Assembly (NCBI GenBank): GCA_949152475.1
Contig: OX424563.1
Coordinates: 40,620,120-40,684,119 of the forward strand
Reading direction: 5' to 3'
DNA: 64,000 nt
Source: Terebella lapidaria
Taxonomy: Eukaryota; Annelida; Polychaeta; Terebellida; Terebellidae
Both the position numbers and the translations under genes were made by a program. Each line of letters opens with the position of its first letter. Positions within the stretch are counted from its first letter, which is position 1. The notes beneath the pieces were generated by a model that searched no databases, was not told the origin of the DNA, and saw only the letters and a list, made by a program, of their open reading frames with translations. Positions 1-9,500 of this stretch are shown piece after piece.

Positions 1-488
1 TAATTATGATTATGCCTGGTATTCTATACCTGTATATAACCAAAATACAACCTGTTCATGAACCCGATAAACCATGTGCTTTTTGACAACAAATCTATGT
101 CTGGTCAGTTTATTGCTGACCACATAAACAGCTAAATTAATTCTACAGCATTTGTAGATAAACGCCCATAATTGTACAATACTTATACTAAACTTACTTG
201 TTCCGTGAACATAAAATGAAAATGACAATCTACTGCATTCAGTGTGTAAAAGTATTGCAGCACACACAAGTACAATTTAGGTGATGTGTACACTGTGCTG
301 TCCACTGGTCAAATGCTACCAGTAAATGTGCTTACATACAACAGAGCCAACCGTTACGCATCAGTGGCTACTGGCCCCTGCTCCTAACTGCGAGCAACAT
401 CTCAGAACAGGAGGCTACCTGTCCCCAAAAGAGACATTAGAAAATTACCAACAATCATGTACAGTAAAGTATACACCAAATTGTGACA
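1..488 (-). repeat. 3' LTR of element 1 (partial)
   Basis: Direct repeat of 6062-6549, offset 6061. The match stops exactly after TGTGACA at 482-488, where this copy runs into element-internal sequence and the other copy runs into flanking DNA. On the minus strand the LTR therefore begins TGTCACA. The remaining roughly 535 bp of this LTR lies left of the window. Short open frames inside it are identical in both LTRs and look non-coding. Confidence 0.93.
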
Positions 489-502
489 CACCCCCACACT
501 TC
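489..502 (-). other. Candidate polypurine tract of element 1
   Basis: Immediately inside the 3' LTR, the minus strand reads GAAGTGTGGGGGTG. It is G-rich with interrupting T residues and abuts the LTR start TGTCACA, the position expected for the plus-strand DNA primer. It is a poorer tract than that of element 2. The 62 bases between it and the stop codon hold nothing else recognisable. Confidence 0.6.
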
Positions 503-564
503 AAGAAATTCATTTCTATATATAATCACAATTTAGGGGTAAATTAACACACATACACACCACC

Positions 565-3500
565 TCACACATTCATTCTACTCATATAGTCAGCACCGAC
601 ATTATCGATACCCTTGATGGCTTCAATGTGAAACGAGTACGGCTGTAAAGCCAATGCCCATCTCATTAATCGGCTGTTTGACATTTTACACCTGTTCAAA
701 TATACCAATGGCTGATGATCCGTCTGGAGTGTGAATTCCCGACCATAGAGGAAGACCCGGAAATGCCCAACAGCCCAAACCAGAGCCAAGCATTCCTTCT
801 CTACGGTGGAATATTGCTTTTCCCGTGGAAGTAACTTTTGGCTGGCGTATGCCACCGGCATCAGCATACCGTCAACTTCCTGCAGAAGGACTGCTCCCAC
901 GGCATTATCAGAGGCATCAGTCTGCAAATAGAACCTTTTATCCAAATTAGGCAATTTCAAAATAGGTTCATTTATCAACATATTTTTGAGGGTGTTGAAT
1001 GACCTCTCTGCAGCCTCATTCCACTGCACTTTATTTGGACATCCCTTCTTCGTCATGTCCGTAAGTGGCACAGCTATCTCTGAAAAATGAGGGATAAATT
1101 TCCTGAAATGTCCCACCAGACCTACAAACGCCCTGACTTGTCGCTTTGTGGCTGGCCTCTCCGCCTTGCGAACTTTGTCGACATTGTCTTCATGTACAGA
1201 GATACAGCCATCACCTACAACATGACTAAGAAAGTTGGTATTAGTTTCTGCTAGAACACATTTACTAGGTCTCAGCGTGAGATTAGCCTGCTTGATTTTG
1301 GACAACAACAGTTCGAGCGCCGTCAAGTGGCTCTCCCATGTAGTGGTATGCAAGAGAATGTCATCAATGTAACTGTCCGTGTTTGGAACATCCTCCAGCA
1401 ACCGACGCACCATACGATTACATGTCGCACTACTGTTCTTGAGTCCAAATGGCATCCTACAGAACACATAGGAACCCTCGGTCGTGGAGAACGCGGTTTT
1501 AGGGATTGACTCTGTGGCAACCGGGATCTGCCAATATCCCTTTGATAGATCCAGTTTGGTGAAGAACTTGTCATCGTGGAGTCTGGCGAAGATGTCTTCT
1601 GCTTTGTTGGCCGGTTCTGTGTCGAAAAGAGTGATTCTGTTCAATCTGCGAAAATCAACACAGAAACGGTTGCTTCCATCTTTTTTTTTAACCAGCACCA
1701 CAGGAGCGGAATATGGCGAATTCGACTTTTGGATTACTCCCATGCGCAGCATTTTATCCACTTCACTACTGATAGTGCTCCTAACCGAGAATGGAACAGA
1801 GTAAGGTTTCACATAGACAGGTTCATTAGTGGTTAAATCAATCGAATGTTCCACTAAATTTGTACATCCAGGAAGATCAGTGAATACATCCCGATACTTA
1901 TGCAAAAGCTCCGCTATCTCTTTTCTCTGCTCCTCTGTCAAACTCTCTCCAACCTGGACATCATACACACTCTCTGTGCTGGACAGGCTACTAGTTGGGA
2001 TCAGAGTGTCATCATCCACAGCTCCATCTCCGATGTCGTCATTAGCTGGTCTCTCAATGATCGCCACTGACGCCTTTGTGATTGCGAGGTCTCCGTCTGT
2101 GTCCGTACGCTCATGATATATTTTCAACATATTAGCATGGAACAACCTTACTTTCCCATTCACTTTGATTCGATAATCATTACGGCCACATTTCTCTACA
2201 ACTTGATATGGACCTTGCCAGTGCATCAGCAATTTGTTGTGGTTGGTAGGGAGTAACAACAGAACCTTATCTCCAACTTTGAATGTGCGATCAGATGCCT
2301 TACGATCGTAGTAATGCTTGTAACGACTCTGGGCCTTACTAAGCTCCTCCTGAGCCAACTTACATGCCTCTTGTAGTCGGTCACGAAGCTCGGTCACATA
2401 GTGGTAGCTGTTCCGGATGTCTGGGGACTCTACTTCCATAGTCCACAGCTCTTTGAGGATCTGCATAGGTCCTCTAACTGTCCGTCCATACAGGAGCTCG
2501 AATGGCGAGAAGCCAAGGCTTGACTGGGGTATCTCCCTATAAGAGAATAATACAGCAGGTAAGTACCTATCCCATTCCCTTGGTTGGTCAGAACACAGTC
2601 GCTTCAACATGGACTTGAGAGAGCCATTGAATCTTTCGACCAAACCATTGCACATTGGGTGGTATGGGCTGGTAGTCAGTTGTTTAATCGATAGCAAGCG
2701 GCTGATCTCCTTCATCAGACTTGACGTGAACTGTGAGCCCATATCACTGAGTATCTCTTGTGGTATGCCCACACGACTAAATATCTCCACTAGAGCTTCC
2801 GCTACATCAACAGTCGTGATACGTTTAAGTGCTACCGCTTCCGGGTACCTCGTAGCATAGTCCATGAGTGTCAAGATGAACATATTACCTCGACTTGTAA
2901 CTGGATGAATAGGTCCCACAATATCGACGGCTACTCGCTTGAACGGGGTGTCAATCAGTGGCATTTTCTCAAGTGGCACTCTCTTGACGTTGCCCTTCTT
3001 CAGCGTTTTTTGACACACGTCGCATGACTTACAATAACGTGTCACATCGCCAGGCATTCCCGGCCAGAAGAAATTCGATGATACCCTCTCCATGGTCTTC
3101 CGGATCCCTAGATGACCACTAAACATGGAATCATGTGCGAGACGAAGAACTTGTAATCTTAACTTCTTAGGAACAACAATTTGTTTGAGCACTTTATCAT
3201 GGTTAACACGTTTGTTCTCATAGAATCTGTACATTAGTCCGTTCTTTACTTGGTACCATGACTTTCCAGATCCTCTTGAGCGAACTTCATCGACCTTGAT
3301 ACTCTGTACTCCCGGATCTTCATCTTGCATTTTCTTCAAGATGTCTCGACCAACGATGTTGACAGGGGATGCAGGCTCTAATGGCTTCGTTGGAAGACGC
3401 TCTACCTTCGCTTGTGCCCTAGTGAGAGCTGCTCCAGTATCGACTGAATCCCAGTCTGGATTTGGGTCGTCCACCGGCCTAGCATTCTGGATGTTTCCTA

Positions 3501-4962
3501 CAATCAACTCACACACAGGGTTTTGCATACACATAGCTTGAACCTTCCCTGTGAAGTAAGGGGTAACTACATTGATATCAGCAATGGGAAACTTCCTTGC
3601 AGTTCCATCAATTAGCCTACACAGATGAACTTCACCAGTAAGTTGATCATCATGTACAAGAGAGCGTTTCACCACAACCCCACTACATCCTGTGTCTCTC
3701 AATGTACTGACCATTTGACCATCAATTTTACCCTTCACAACTGGCAGACCCGTACTTGACATCTTGTCAGGATGTGCTTTGCATGCTCCTGTGACGAAGG
3801 AAAGCTCCCTTCCGCATGCGAGCTTCACCCCGCTGCTGGAAAAACAAGCACAATTGTTAGAACATGGGCGTAAACATTGTGCGGCACACGCTTCCTCTGT
3901 TTCAACTTCAATCGCAACTGCTGCCTTAAAATCAGCCTTACAATCTTTCAAGACATGAGAACTGTCTCCACACTTGAAACATCGTCGTCCTCTACCTGAT
4001 CTACATTCGGATTCAGAATGACCCCACCGTTTGCACTTTGCACACTGCAGTCTGTTACCAGATTTGCTGGAAGAGTCTTTACTCTTGCTGTCTGTTTGCT
4101 TCTGAGGTTTGTTGTGTTTTTGAGCATTCTCCTTTATTACTGTCCTGTGGAAACTCCACCCTCTGGCATCGATGAACCGCTCTGCGGACTCAACAAGTTC
4201 ATCTAAATCATCATTCTCCCTTTCTTTAATGTAAGTTGCCAGGTCACGATTACAGATGCTGAGGAATTGTTCAGTAATAATCAGTTCACAGACTCCATCA
4301 AACGATCTAGTTGCTCCCTCTAGTCGTATCCATCTATCCAAGTAACGATACAATCTTACCACGAATTGTGAAGGTGATTCTCCCTCCTCAGGTCGACAAG
4401 ATCTCAGCTTACGTCGATACCCATCAGCTGTCAGGTCGTACCTTCTAAGCAAGGCAGTTTTTAGCTTATCATAATCGAGTGCATCCTCAGGATTCATACG
4501 TGCGTATACATCAAGCGCTTTGCCTGTCAAGAGTGCACTTATATTGGTTGCCCATTCAGCTTTATCCCACTTCATAGATTCTGCAAATCGCTCAAAGCGT
4601 TCCAAGTATGCATCTAAATCATTTTTACCATCCTCAAAATTAGGTAACTTAGGTCTACGAGCATTTACCCTTGCATCCAGTACTCTGGTTTCATTCAAAC
4701 TCATGTCAGCTCTGGACTGTTCTTGCTGTAACTCACGTTCTTCTTTCACTTTCTCTATCTCATACCTCCGCTCACGCTCCCTCTCCTCTCTTTCCTTCTC
4801 ATTCTCTGCTGCTCGGAAAGCTTCTCTCTCTCGCTCTCGATCTCTCTCTAACTTGCGCTCCTCTCGTTCTCTGTCCTGCTGTTCCTTCACAAACCCTTGG
4901 AGCTCAGCACCTTCATAGCCCAGCTGCTTACCAAGTTCCACTAAACCTGATAACCTGTCCAT
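565..4962 (-). CDS. gag-pol: Gag-Pol polyprotein of a Gmr1-like retrotransposon (element 1)
   Basis: An uninterrupted 1465-residue frame. Residues 25-85 are a highly charged Glu/Arg-rich predicted coiled coil. Residues 105-270 are a capsid with a SCAN-like stretch (ELIITEQFLSICNRDL near 226). Two CCHC zinc knuckles lie at C307-C320 and C328-C341. The protease motif is DTGCSG at 423-428. Integrase follows: zinc-binding H610/H617/C647/C650, catalytic D680, D740 and E776 (35-residue spacing), and a GPY motif at 917-919. Only then comes reverse transcriptase, with D1138 and YIDD at 1198-1201, and RNase H with D1349, E1390, D1415 and D1458. This PR-INT-RT-RNaseH order is the Gmr1 signature. All catalytic residues are present, so the copy looks competent. 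The start has a favourable context (ACAATGG). Gag and pol are fused with no frameshift. Confidence 0.95.
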   Translation of the reverse strand: MDRLSGLVELGKQLGYEGAELQGFVKEQQDREREERKLERDREREREAFRAAENEKEREERERERRYEIEKVKEERELQQEQSRADMSLNETRVLDARVNARRPKLPNFEDGKNDLDAYLERFERFAESMKWDKAEWATNISALLTGKALDVYARMNPEDALDYDKLKTALLRRYDLTADGYRRKLRSCRPEEGESPSQFVVRLYRYLDRWIRLEGATRSFDGVCELIITEQFLSICNRDLATYIKERENDDLDELVESAERFIDARGWSFHRTVIKENAQKHNKPQKQTDSKSKDSSSKSGNRLQCAKCKRWGHSESECRSGRGRRCFKCGDSSHVLKDCKADFKAAVAIEVETEEACAAQCLRPCSNNCACFSSSGVKLACGRELSFVTGACKAHPDKMSSTGLPVVKGKIDGQMVSTLRDTGCSGVVVKRSLVHDDQLTGEVHLCRLIDGTARKFPIADINVVTPYFTGKVQAMCMQNPVCELIVGNIQNARPVDDPNPDWDSVDTGAALTRAQAKVERLPTKPLEPASPVNIVGRDILKKMQDEDPGVQSIKVDEVRSRGSGKSWYQVKNGLMYRFYENKRVNHDKVLKQIVVPKKLRLQVLRLAHDSMFSGHLGIRKTMERVSSNFFWPGMPGDVTRYCKSCDVCQKTLKKGNVKRVPLEKMPLIDTPFKRVAVDIVGPIHPVTSRGNMFILTLMDYATRYPEAVALKRITTVDVAEALVEIFSRVGIPQEILSDMGSQFTSSLMKEISRLLSIKQLTTSPYHPMCNGLVERFNGSLKSMLKRLCSDQPREWDRYLPAVLFSYREIPQSSLGFSPFELLYGRTVRGPMQILKELWTMEVESPDIRNSYHYVTELRDRLQEACKLAQEELSKAQSRYKHYYDRKASDRTFKVGDKVLLLLPTNHNKLLMHWQGPYQVVEKCGRNDYRIKVNGKVRLFHANMLKIYHERTDTDGDLAITKASVAIIERPANDDIGDGAVDDDTLIPTSSLSSTESVYDVQVGESLTEEQRKEIAELLHKYRDVFTDLPGCTNLVEHSIDLTTNEPVYVKPYSVPFSVRSTISSEVDKMLRMGVIQKSNSPYSAPVVLVKKKDGSNRFCVDFRRLNRITLFDTEPANKAEDIFARLHDDKFFTKLDLSKGYWQIPVATESIPKTAFSTTEGSYVFCRMPFGLKNSSATCNRMVRRLLEDVPNTDSYIDDILLHTTTWESHLTALELLLSKIKQANLTLRPSKCVLAETNTNFLSHVVGDGCISVHEDNVDKVRKAERPATKRQVRAFVGLVGHFRKFIPHFSEIAVPLTDMTKKGCPNKVQWNEAAERSFNTLKNMLINEPILKLPNLDKRFYLQTDASDNAVGAVLLQEVDGMLMPVAYASQKLLPREKQYSTVEKECLALVWAVGHFRVFLYGREFTLQTDHQPLVYLNRCKMSNSRLMRWALALQPYSFHIEAIKGIDNVGADYMSRMNV

Positions 4963-5503
4963 TGTACCAGAACAACAAAATACAACAAATGTATATATGA
5001 ATCACATAGATTATTCATCAATCAATAATGTCACACAGACATCGGATCTGGGAAAATATTATCACACAGATCAATCAAGAATACTTCTGAGTAGTTGAAA
5101 TACGTTAGTCACACAGACAATTCAACTTTCAAAATTCAGCAAATTACTACACGGTTGTCACAAGACTTACCGTCCGTCCTCTGATCACACAGATCAGGTT
5201 ACACTTACAACAGATGTCAACTTAAGCCACACAGGCAAAAGCCTTCCACACAGGACTATTTCAGTCAGGAACAATGACCTCCGATGTCTGTTAAACACGT
5301 CCGATCCAACCTATGAACTGGAACTCACACATGTATATTTATCACAACACTGGAATATAGACCAATTGCAAAATGTCACGCTGCAATGAAATATATGTTA
5401 TAGATATGACCAAAAAAAATCCACCTGAAGCCACCAAGTTCGATCAATTTCGTGATACCGATATATATGAGCGATGTTTACCAAAATTTGTTGTGAGGCA
5501 CAA
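4963..5503 (-). other. 5' untranslated leader of element 1
   Basis: This region of about 540 bp lies between the primer site and the gag-pol start. No coding frame of note is visible. It contains the TCACACAGA motif cluster described separately. It would form the packaged leader of the genomic RNA. Confidence 0.75.
5031..5255. repeat. Cluster of TCACACAGAY motifs in the element 1 leader
   Basis: On the plus strand, TCACACAGAC or TCACACAGAT occurs at 5031, 5062, 5109 and 5185. Looser CCACACAGG copies begin at 5227 and 5246, and ATCACATAGA lies near 5001. Spacing is irregular (31-76 bp), so this is not a tandem array. Repeated short sites in a retrotransposon leader can be protein-binding sites, as with the Su(Hw) cluster in Drosophila gypsy. 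That role here is inference only. Confidence 0.6.
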
Positions 5504-5522
5504 TTCCCGGCTCGAGCCCCCA
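5504..5522 (-). other. Primer-binding site of element 1, proline-tRNA-like
   Basis: Three bases inside the 5' LTR, the minus strand reads TGGGGGCTCGAGCCGGGAA. The first ten bases match the complement of an animal tRNA-Pro 3' end (TGGGGGCTCG), and CCGGGA matches the next part after a one-base length difference. The assignment is from memory of tRNA-Pro sequences. The one-base offset leaves some doubt about the exact tRNA. Confidence 0.7.
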
Positions 5523-5586
5523 ATTTGTCACGTTTTCTAGAGTGGGCTGTACCTCAAAACAAACACTGATAAATAGTTAGCAAGAT

Positions 5587-5592
5587 TTTATT
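5587..5592 (-). promoter_or_regulatory. Candidate poly(A) signal of element 1 LTR
   Basis: AATAAA on the minus strand, about 60 bp before the downstream LTR end. This is a reasonable place for the R/U5 polyadenylation signal in the minus-strand transcript. The hexamer alone is weak evidence. Confidence 0.4.
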
Positions 5593-5810
5593 CACTCACG
5601 CTACATTCACACCATATACAACATTCACACAAATAATATCCAGCAGTAATATTCAAAGCCTTATGGATGACACAGGTAAGTTGGTAACTTTCCAAGCGGT
5701 TATAGTCTTTTGAAATGATTCCCAGTTAAATCCACACAGTAGTAATATATAGCTCAGTGACGTCCAGCGAAGCTCAGGTAAGTATAGCGAGTTCACAAAG
5801 GGTTGATTCA

Positions 5811-5950
5811 CCAGTCACGTGAGCAGTGTGCGTTGTCACACCAGTAACGTAGAGTTCGAGTTGTCACGCCAGTAACAGTAACGTAGAGTGCGTGTCGTCA
5901 CATCAGTAACGTGGAGCTGTCACTATACACCAGTAACACGTGGAGTCAAC
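5811..5950. repeat. Degenerate direct repeats inside the element 1 LTR
   Basis: Four imperfect copies share the plus-strand pattern GTCAC, a few bases, CAGTAACGT and then RGAG. They start near 5835, 5863, 5897 and 5918, and a related CAGTCACGTGAG lies at 5812. Spacing is about 21-34 bp. They could be promoter-proximal binding sites or simple slippage repeats. Confidence 0.55.
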
Positions 5951-6513
5951 CCGAAAGACAACCAAGGACATGTCAAGGACATTTAGAGGTCACCTGAAAT
6001 TACAGCGTTTTTCTTTCGTGAAAATTTAGGTTAAACTATTTACAGCGACAGTAAACGACTATAATTATGATTATGCCTGGTATTCTATACCTGTATATAA
6101 CCAAAATACAACCTGTTCATGAACCCGATAAACCATGTGCTTTTTGACAACAAATCTATGTCTGGTCAGTTTATTGCTGACCACATAAACAGCTAAATTA
6201 ATTCTACAGCATTTGTAGATAAACGCCCATAATTGTACAATACTTATACTAAACTTACTTGTTCCGTGAACATAAAATGAAAATGACAATCTACTGCATT
6301 CAGTGTGTAAAAGTATTGCAGCACACACAAGTACAATTTAGGTGATGTGTACACTGTGCTGTCCACTGGTCAAATGCTACCAGTAAATGTGCTTACATAC
6401 AACAGAGCCAACCGTTACGCATCAGTGGCTACTGGCCCCTGCTCCTAACTGCGAGCAACATCTCAGAACAGGAGGCTACCTGTCCCCAAAAGAGACATTA
6501 GAAAATTACCAAC

Positions 6514-6577
6514 AATCATGTACAGTAAAGTATACACCAAATTGTGACAAATCATGTACAGTAAAGTATACACCAAA
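6514..6577. repeat. 28-bp direct repeat straddling the element 1 LTR end
   Basis: Bases 6514-6541, inside the LTR terminus, recur exactly as 6550-6577 just outside it, a 36-bp period. The second copy stops after 28 bp and passes directly into the 26-bp satellite at 6578. The left LTR has a single copy at this place. The flank therefore contains a broken duplicate of the LTR end. Confidence 0.85.
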
Positions 6578-6579
6578 AC

Positions 6580-9500
6580 GCTCAAATGTACGATGGACAT
6601 GTGACGCTCCACCGTACGATGGACATGCGACGCTCCATCGTATTATGGCCTAGTGACGCTCCATCATAAGATGGACATGCGACGCTCCACCGTACGATGG
6701 ACATGCGATGCTCCACGTACGATCGACATGTGACGCCCCATCGTACGATGGACATGCGATGCTCAACTGTATGATGGACATGCGATGCTTTACTGTACAA
6801 TGGACACGTGACGCTCCACCGTACGATGGACATGTGACGCTCCATCGTACGATGGACTAGGGAAGCTCCACCGTAAGATGGATATGTGACGCTTCACAGT
6901 ACGATGGACATGTGATGCTCCACTGTACGATGGACATGTGACGCTCCACCGTACGATGGACATGTGACGCTCCAATGTACGATGGACATGCGACGCTCCA
7001 TCGTATGATGGACATGTGATGCTCCACCGTACGATGGACATGCGACGCTTTATCGTACGATGGACATGTGACGCGCCACCGTACGATCGACATGCGATGC
7101 TTCACAGTACGATGGACATGTGATGCTCCACCGTACGATGGACATGCGACGCTTTATCGTACGATGGACATGTGACGCGCCACCGTACGATCGACATGCG
7201 ATGCTTCACAGTACGATGGACATGTGATGCTCCACCGTACGATGGACATCTCATGCTCCATCATACGATGGACATGCGATGCTCCAACGTACGATAGACA
7301 TGTGATGCTCCATTGTACGATGGACATCTGACGCTCCACCGTACAATGGATATGCGAGGCTCCACCGTACGATGGACATGGGACGCTCCACCGTACGATG
7401 GACATGTGACGCTCAACCGTACGATGGACATGCGAGGCTCCACTGTACGATGGACATGCGATGCTCCACCGTACGATCGACATGTGATGCTCCACTGTAC
7501 GATGGACATGTGACGCTCCACTGTACGATGGACATCTGACGCTCCACCGTACGATGGATATGCTATGCTCCACCGTACGATGGACATGTGACGCTCCACC
7601 GTACGATGGACATGCTATGCTCCACCGTACGATGGACATGTGACGCTCCACCGTACAATGGACATGGGATGCTCCACCGTATGATGGACATGTGACGCTC
7701 CGCCGTACGATGGACATGGGAGGCTCCACTGTACGATGGACATGTGACAATCCACCGTACGATGGACATCTGACGCTCCTCCGTACGATGGACATGCGAC
7801 GCTCCACTGTACGATGGACATGTGACGCTCCACAGTACGATGGACATGTGACGCTCCACTGTATGATGGACATGCGACGCTCCACTGTACGATGGACATG
7901 TGACGCTCCACAGTACGATGGACATGCGACGCTCCATCGTACGATGGACTAGCGACACTCCACCGTAAGATGGACATGCAACGCTCCACCGTACGATAGA
8001 CATGCGATGCTCCACCAAACGATGGACATGTGACGCTCCACTGTACGATGGACATGTGACGCTCCACCGTATGATGGACATGCAAGGCTCCACTGTACAA
8101 TGGACATGTGACGCTCCACCGTACGATGGACATGCGATGCTCCACCGTATGATGGACATGCAACGCTCCATCGTACGATGGACATGTGACGCTCCACCAT
8201 ACGATGGACATCTGACGCTCCATTGTACGATGGACATGCGATGCTCCACTGTACGATGGACATGTGACGCCCCACCGTATGATTGACATGCAAGGCTCCA
8301 CTGTACGATGGACATGTGACGCTCCACCGTATGATTGACATGCAAGGCTACACCGTAAAATGGACATGTGACGCTCCACCATACGATGGACATGCGACGC
8401 TCCATCGTACGATGGACATGAGATGCTCTACCGTACGATGGACATCTGATGCTCCACCATACGATGGACATGTGACACTCCGCTGTACGATGGACATGTG
8501 ACGCTCCACCATATGATGGACATGTGACACTCCGCTGTACGATGGACATGTGACGCTCCACCATATGATGGACATGCGATGCTCCACCGTACAATGGACA
8601 TGCGACGCTCAAATGTAAGATGGACATATGACGCTCCACCGTACGATGGACATGAGACGCTCCATCGGATGATGGCCTAGTGACGCTCCATCATAAGATG
8701 GACATGCGACGCTCCACCGTACGATGGACATGCGATGCTCCACGTACGATGGACATGTGACGCCCCATCGTACGAAGGACATGCGACGCTCAACTGTATG
8801 ATGGACATGCGATGCTTTACTGTACAATGGACACGTGATGCTCCACCGTACGATGGACATGTGATGCTCCATCGTACGATGGACTAGGGAAGCTCCATCG
8901 TAAGATATGTGACGCTTCACAGTACGATGGACATGGGACGCTCCATCATACGATGGACATGTGATGCTCCACTGTACGATGGACATGTGACGCTCCACCG
9001 TACGATGGACATGTGACGCTCCAATGTACGATGGACATGCGACGCTCCATCGTATGATGGACATGTGATGCTCCACCGTACGATGGACTAGCGATGCTCC
9101 ACCGTAAGATGGACATGTGACGCTCCACAGTACGATGGACATGGGACGCTCCATCATACGAAGGACATGTGATGCTCCACCGTACGATCGACATGTGATG
9201 CTCCACCGTAGGATCGACATGTGATGCTCCACGGTACGATGGACATGGGATGCTCCACCGTACGATGGACATCTCACGCTCCATCATACGATGGACATGC
9301 GATGCTCCACCGTACGATAGACATGTGATGCTCCATTGTACGATGGACATCTGACGCTCCACCAAACAATGGATATGCGATGCTCCACCGTACGATGGAC
9401 ATGGGACGCTCCACCGTACGATGGACATGTGACGCTCCACCGTATGATGGATATGCGAGGCTCCACTGTACGATGGACATGTGATCCTCCACCGTACGAT

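Larger units (their letters stand above)
1..6549 (-). mobile_element. Gmr1-like Ty3/Gypsy LTR retrotransposon (element 1), left LTR truncated by window edge
   Basis: Reading on the minus strand, the parts are: 5' LTR (5526-6549), primer-binding site, 541-bp leader, one gag-pol frame (565-4962), short 3' region, polypurine tract and the first 488 bp of the 3' LTR, which leaves the window at base 1. Bases 1-488 match 6062-6549 without a difference that I could see, so the insertion looks very young. If both LTRs are 1024 bp, the whole element is about 7.1 kb. Integrase precedes reverse transcriptase in the polyprotein, which defines the Gmr1-like group. The target-site duplication cannot be checked because the left flank is missing. 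Confidence 0.93.
5526..6549 (-). repeat. 5' LTR of element 1
   Basis: A 1024-bp LTR inferred from its termini. On the plus strand it begins TGTCACG next to the primer site and ends TGTGACA, giving the usual TG...CA ends and a short terminal inverted repeat. The end at 6549 is confirmed by the break in identity with the left LTR. The start at 5526 rests on the primer-site position and the inverted terminal motif, because the matching part of the left LTR is outside the window. Confidence 0.88.

Noticed and set aside
10..267. 85-codon frame in the element 1 LTR, repeated at 6071-6328
   Set aside because: It lies within both LTR copies, has no recognisable domain, and LTR identity alone explains its repetition.
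1323..2860. Several 60-106 codon frames on the plus strand opposite the element 1 polyprotein
   Set aside because: They are antisense shadows of the integrase and reverse-transcriptase coding region.
4950..4972. GTACAATGGACA at the element 1 start codon matches a common satellite variant
   Set aside because: A single 12-base match next to a start codon, with no similarity beyond it. Chance is the simplest explanation.
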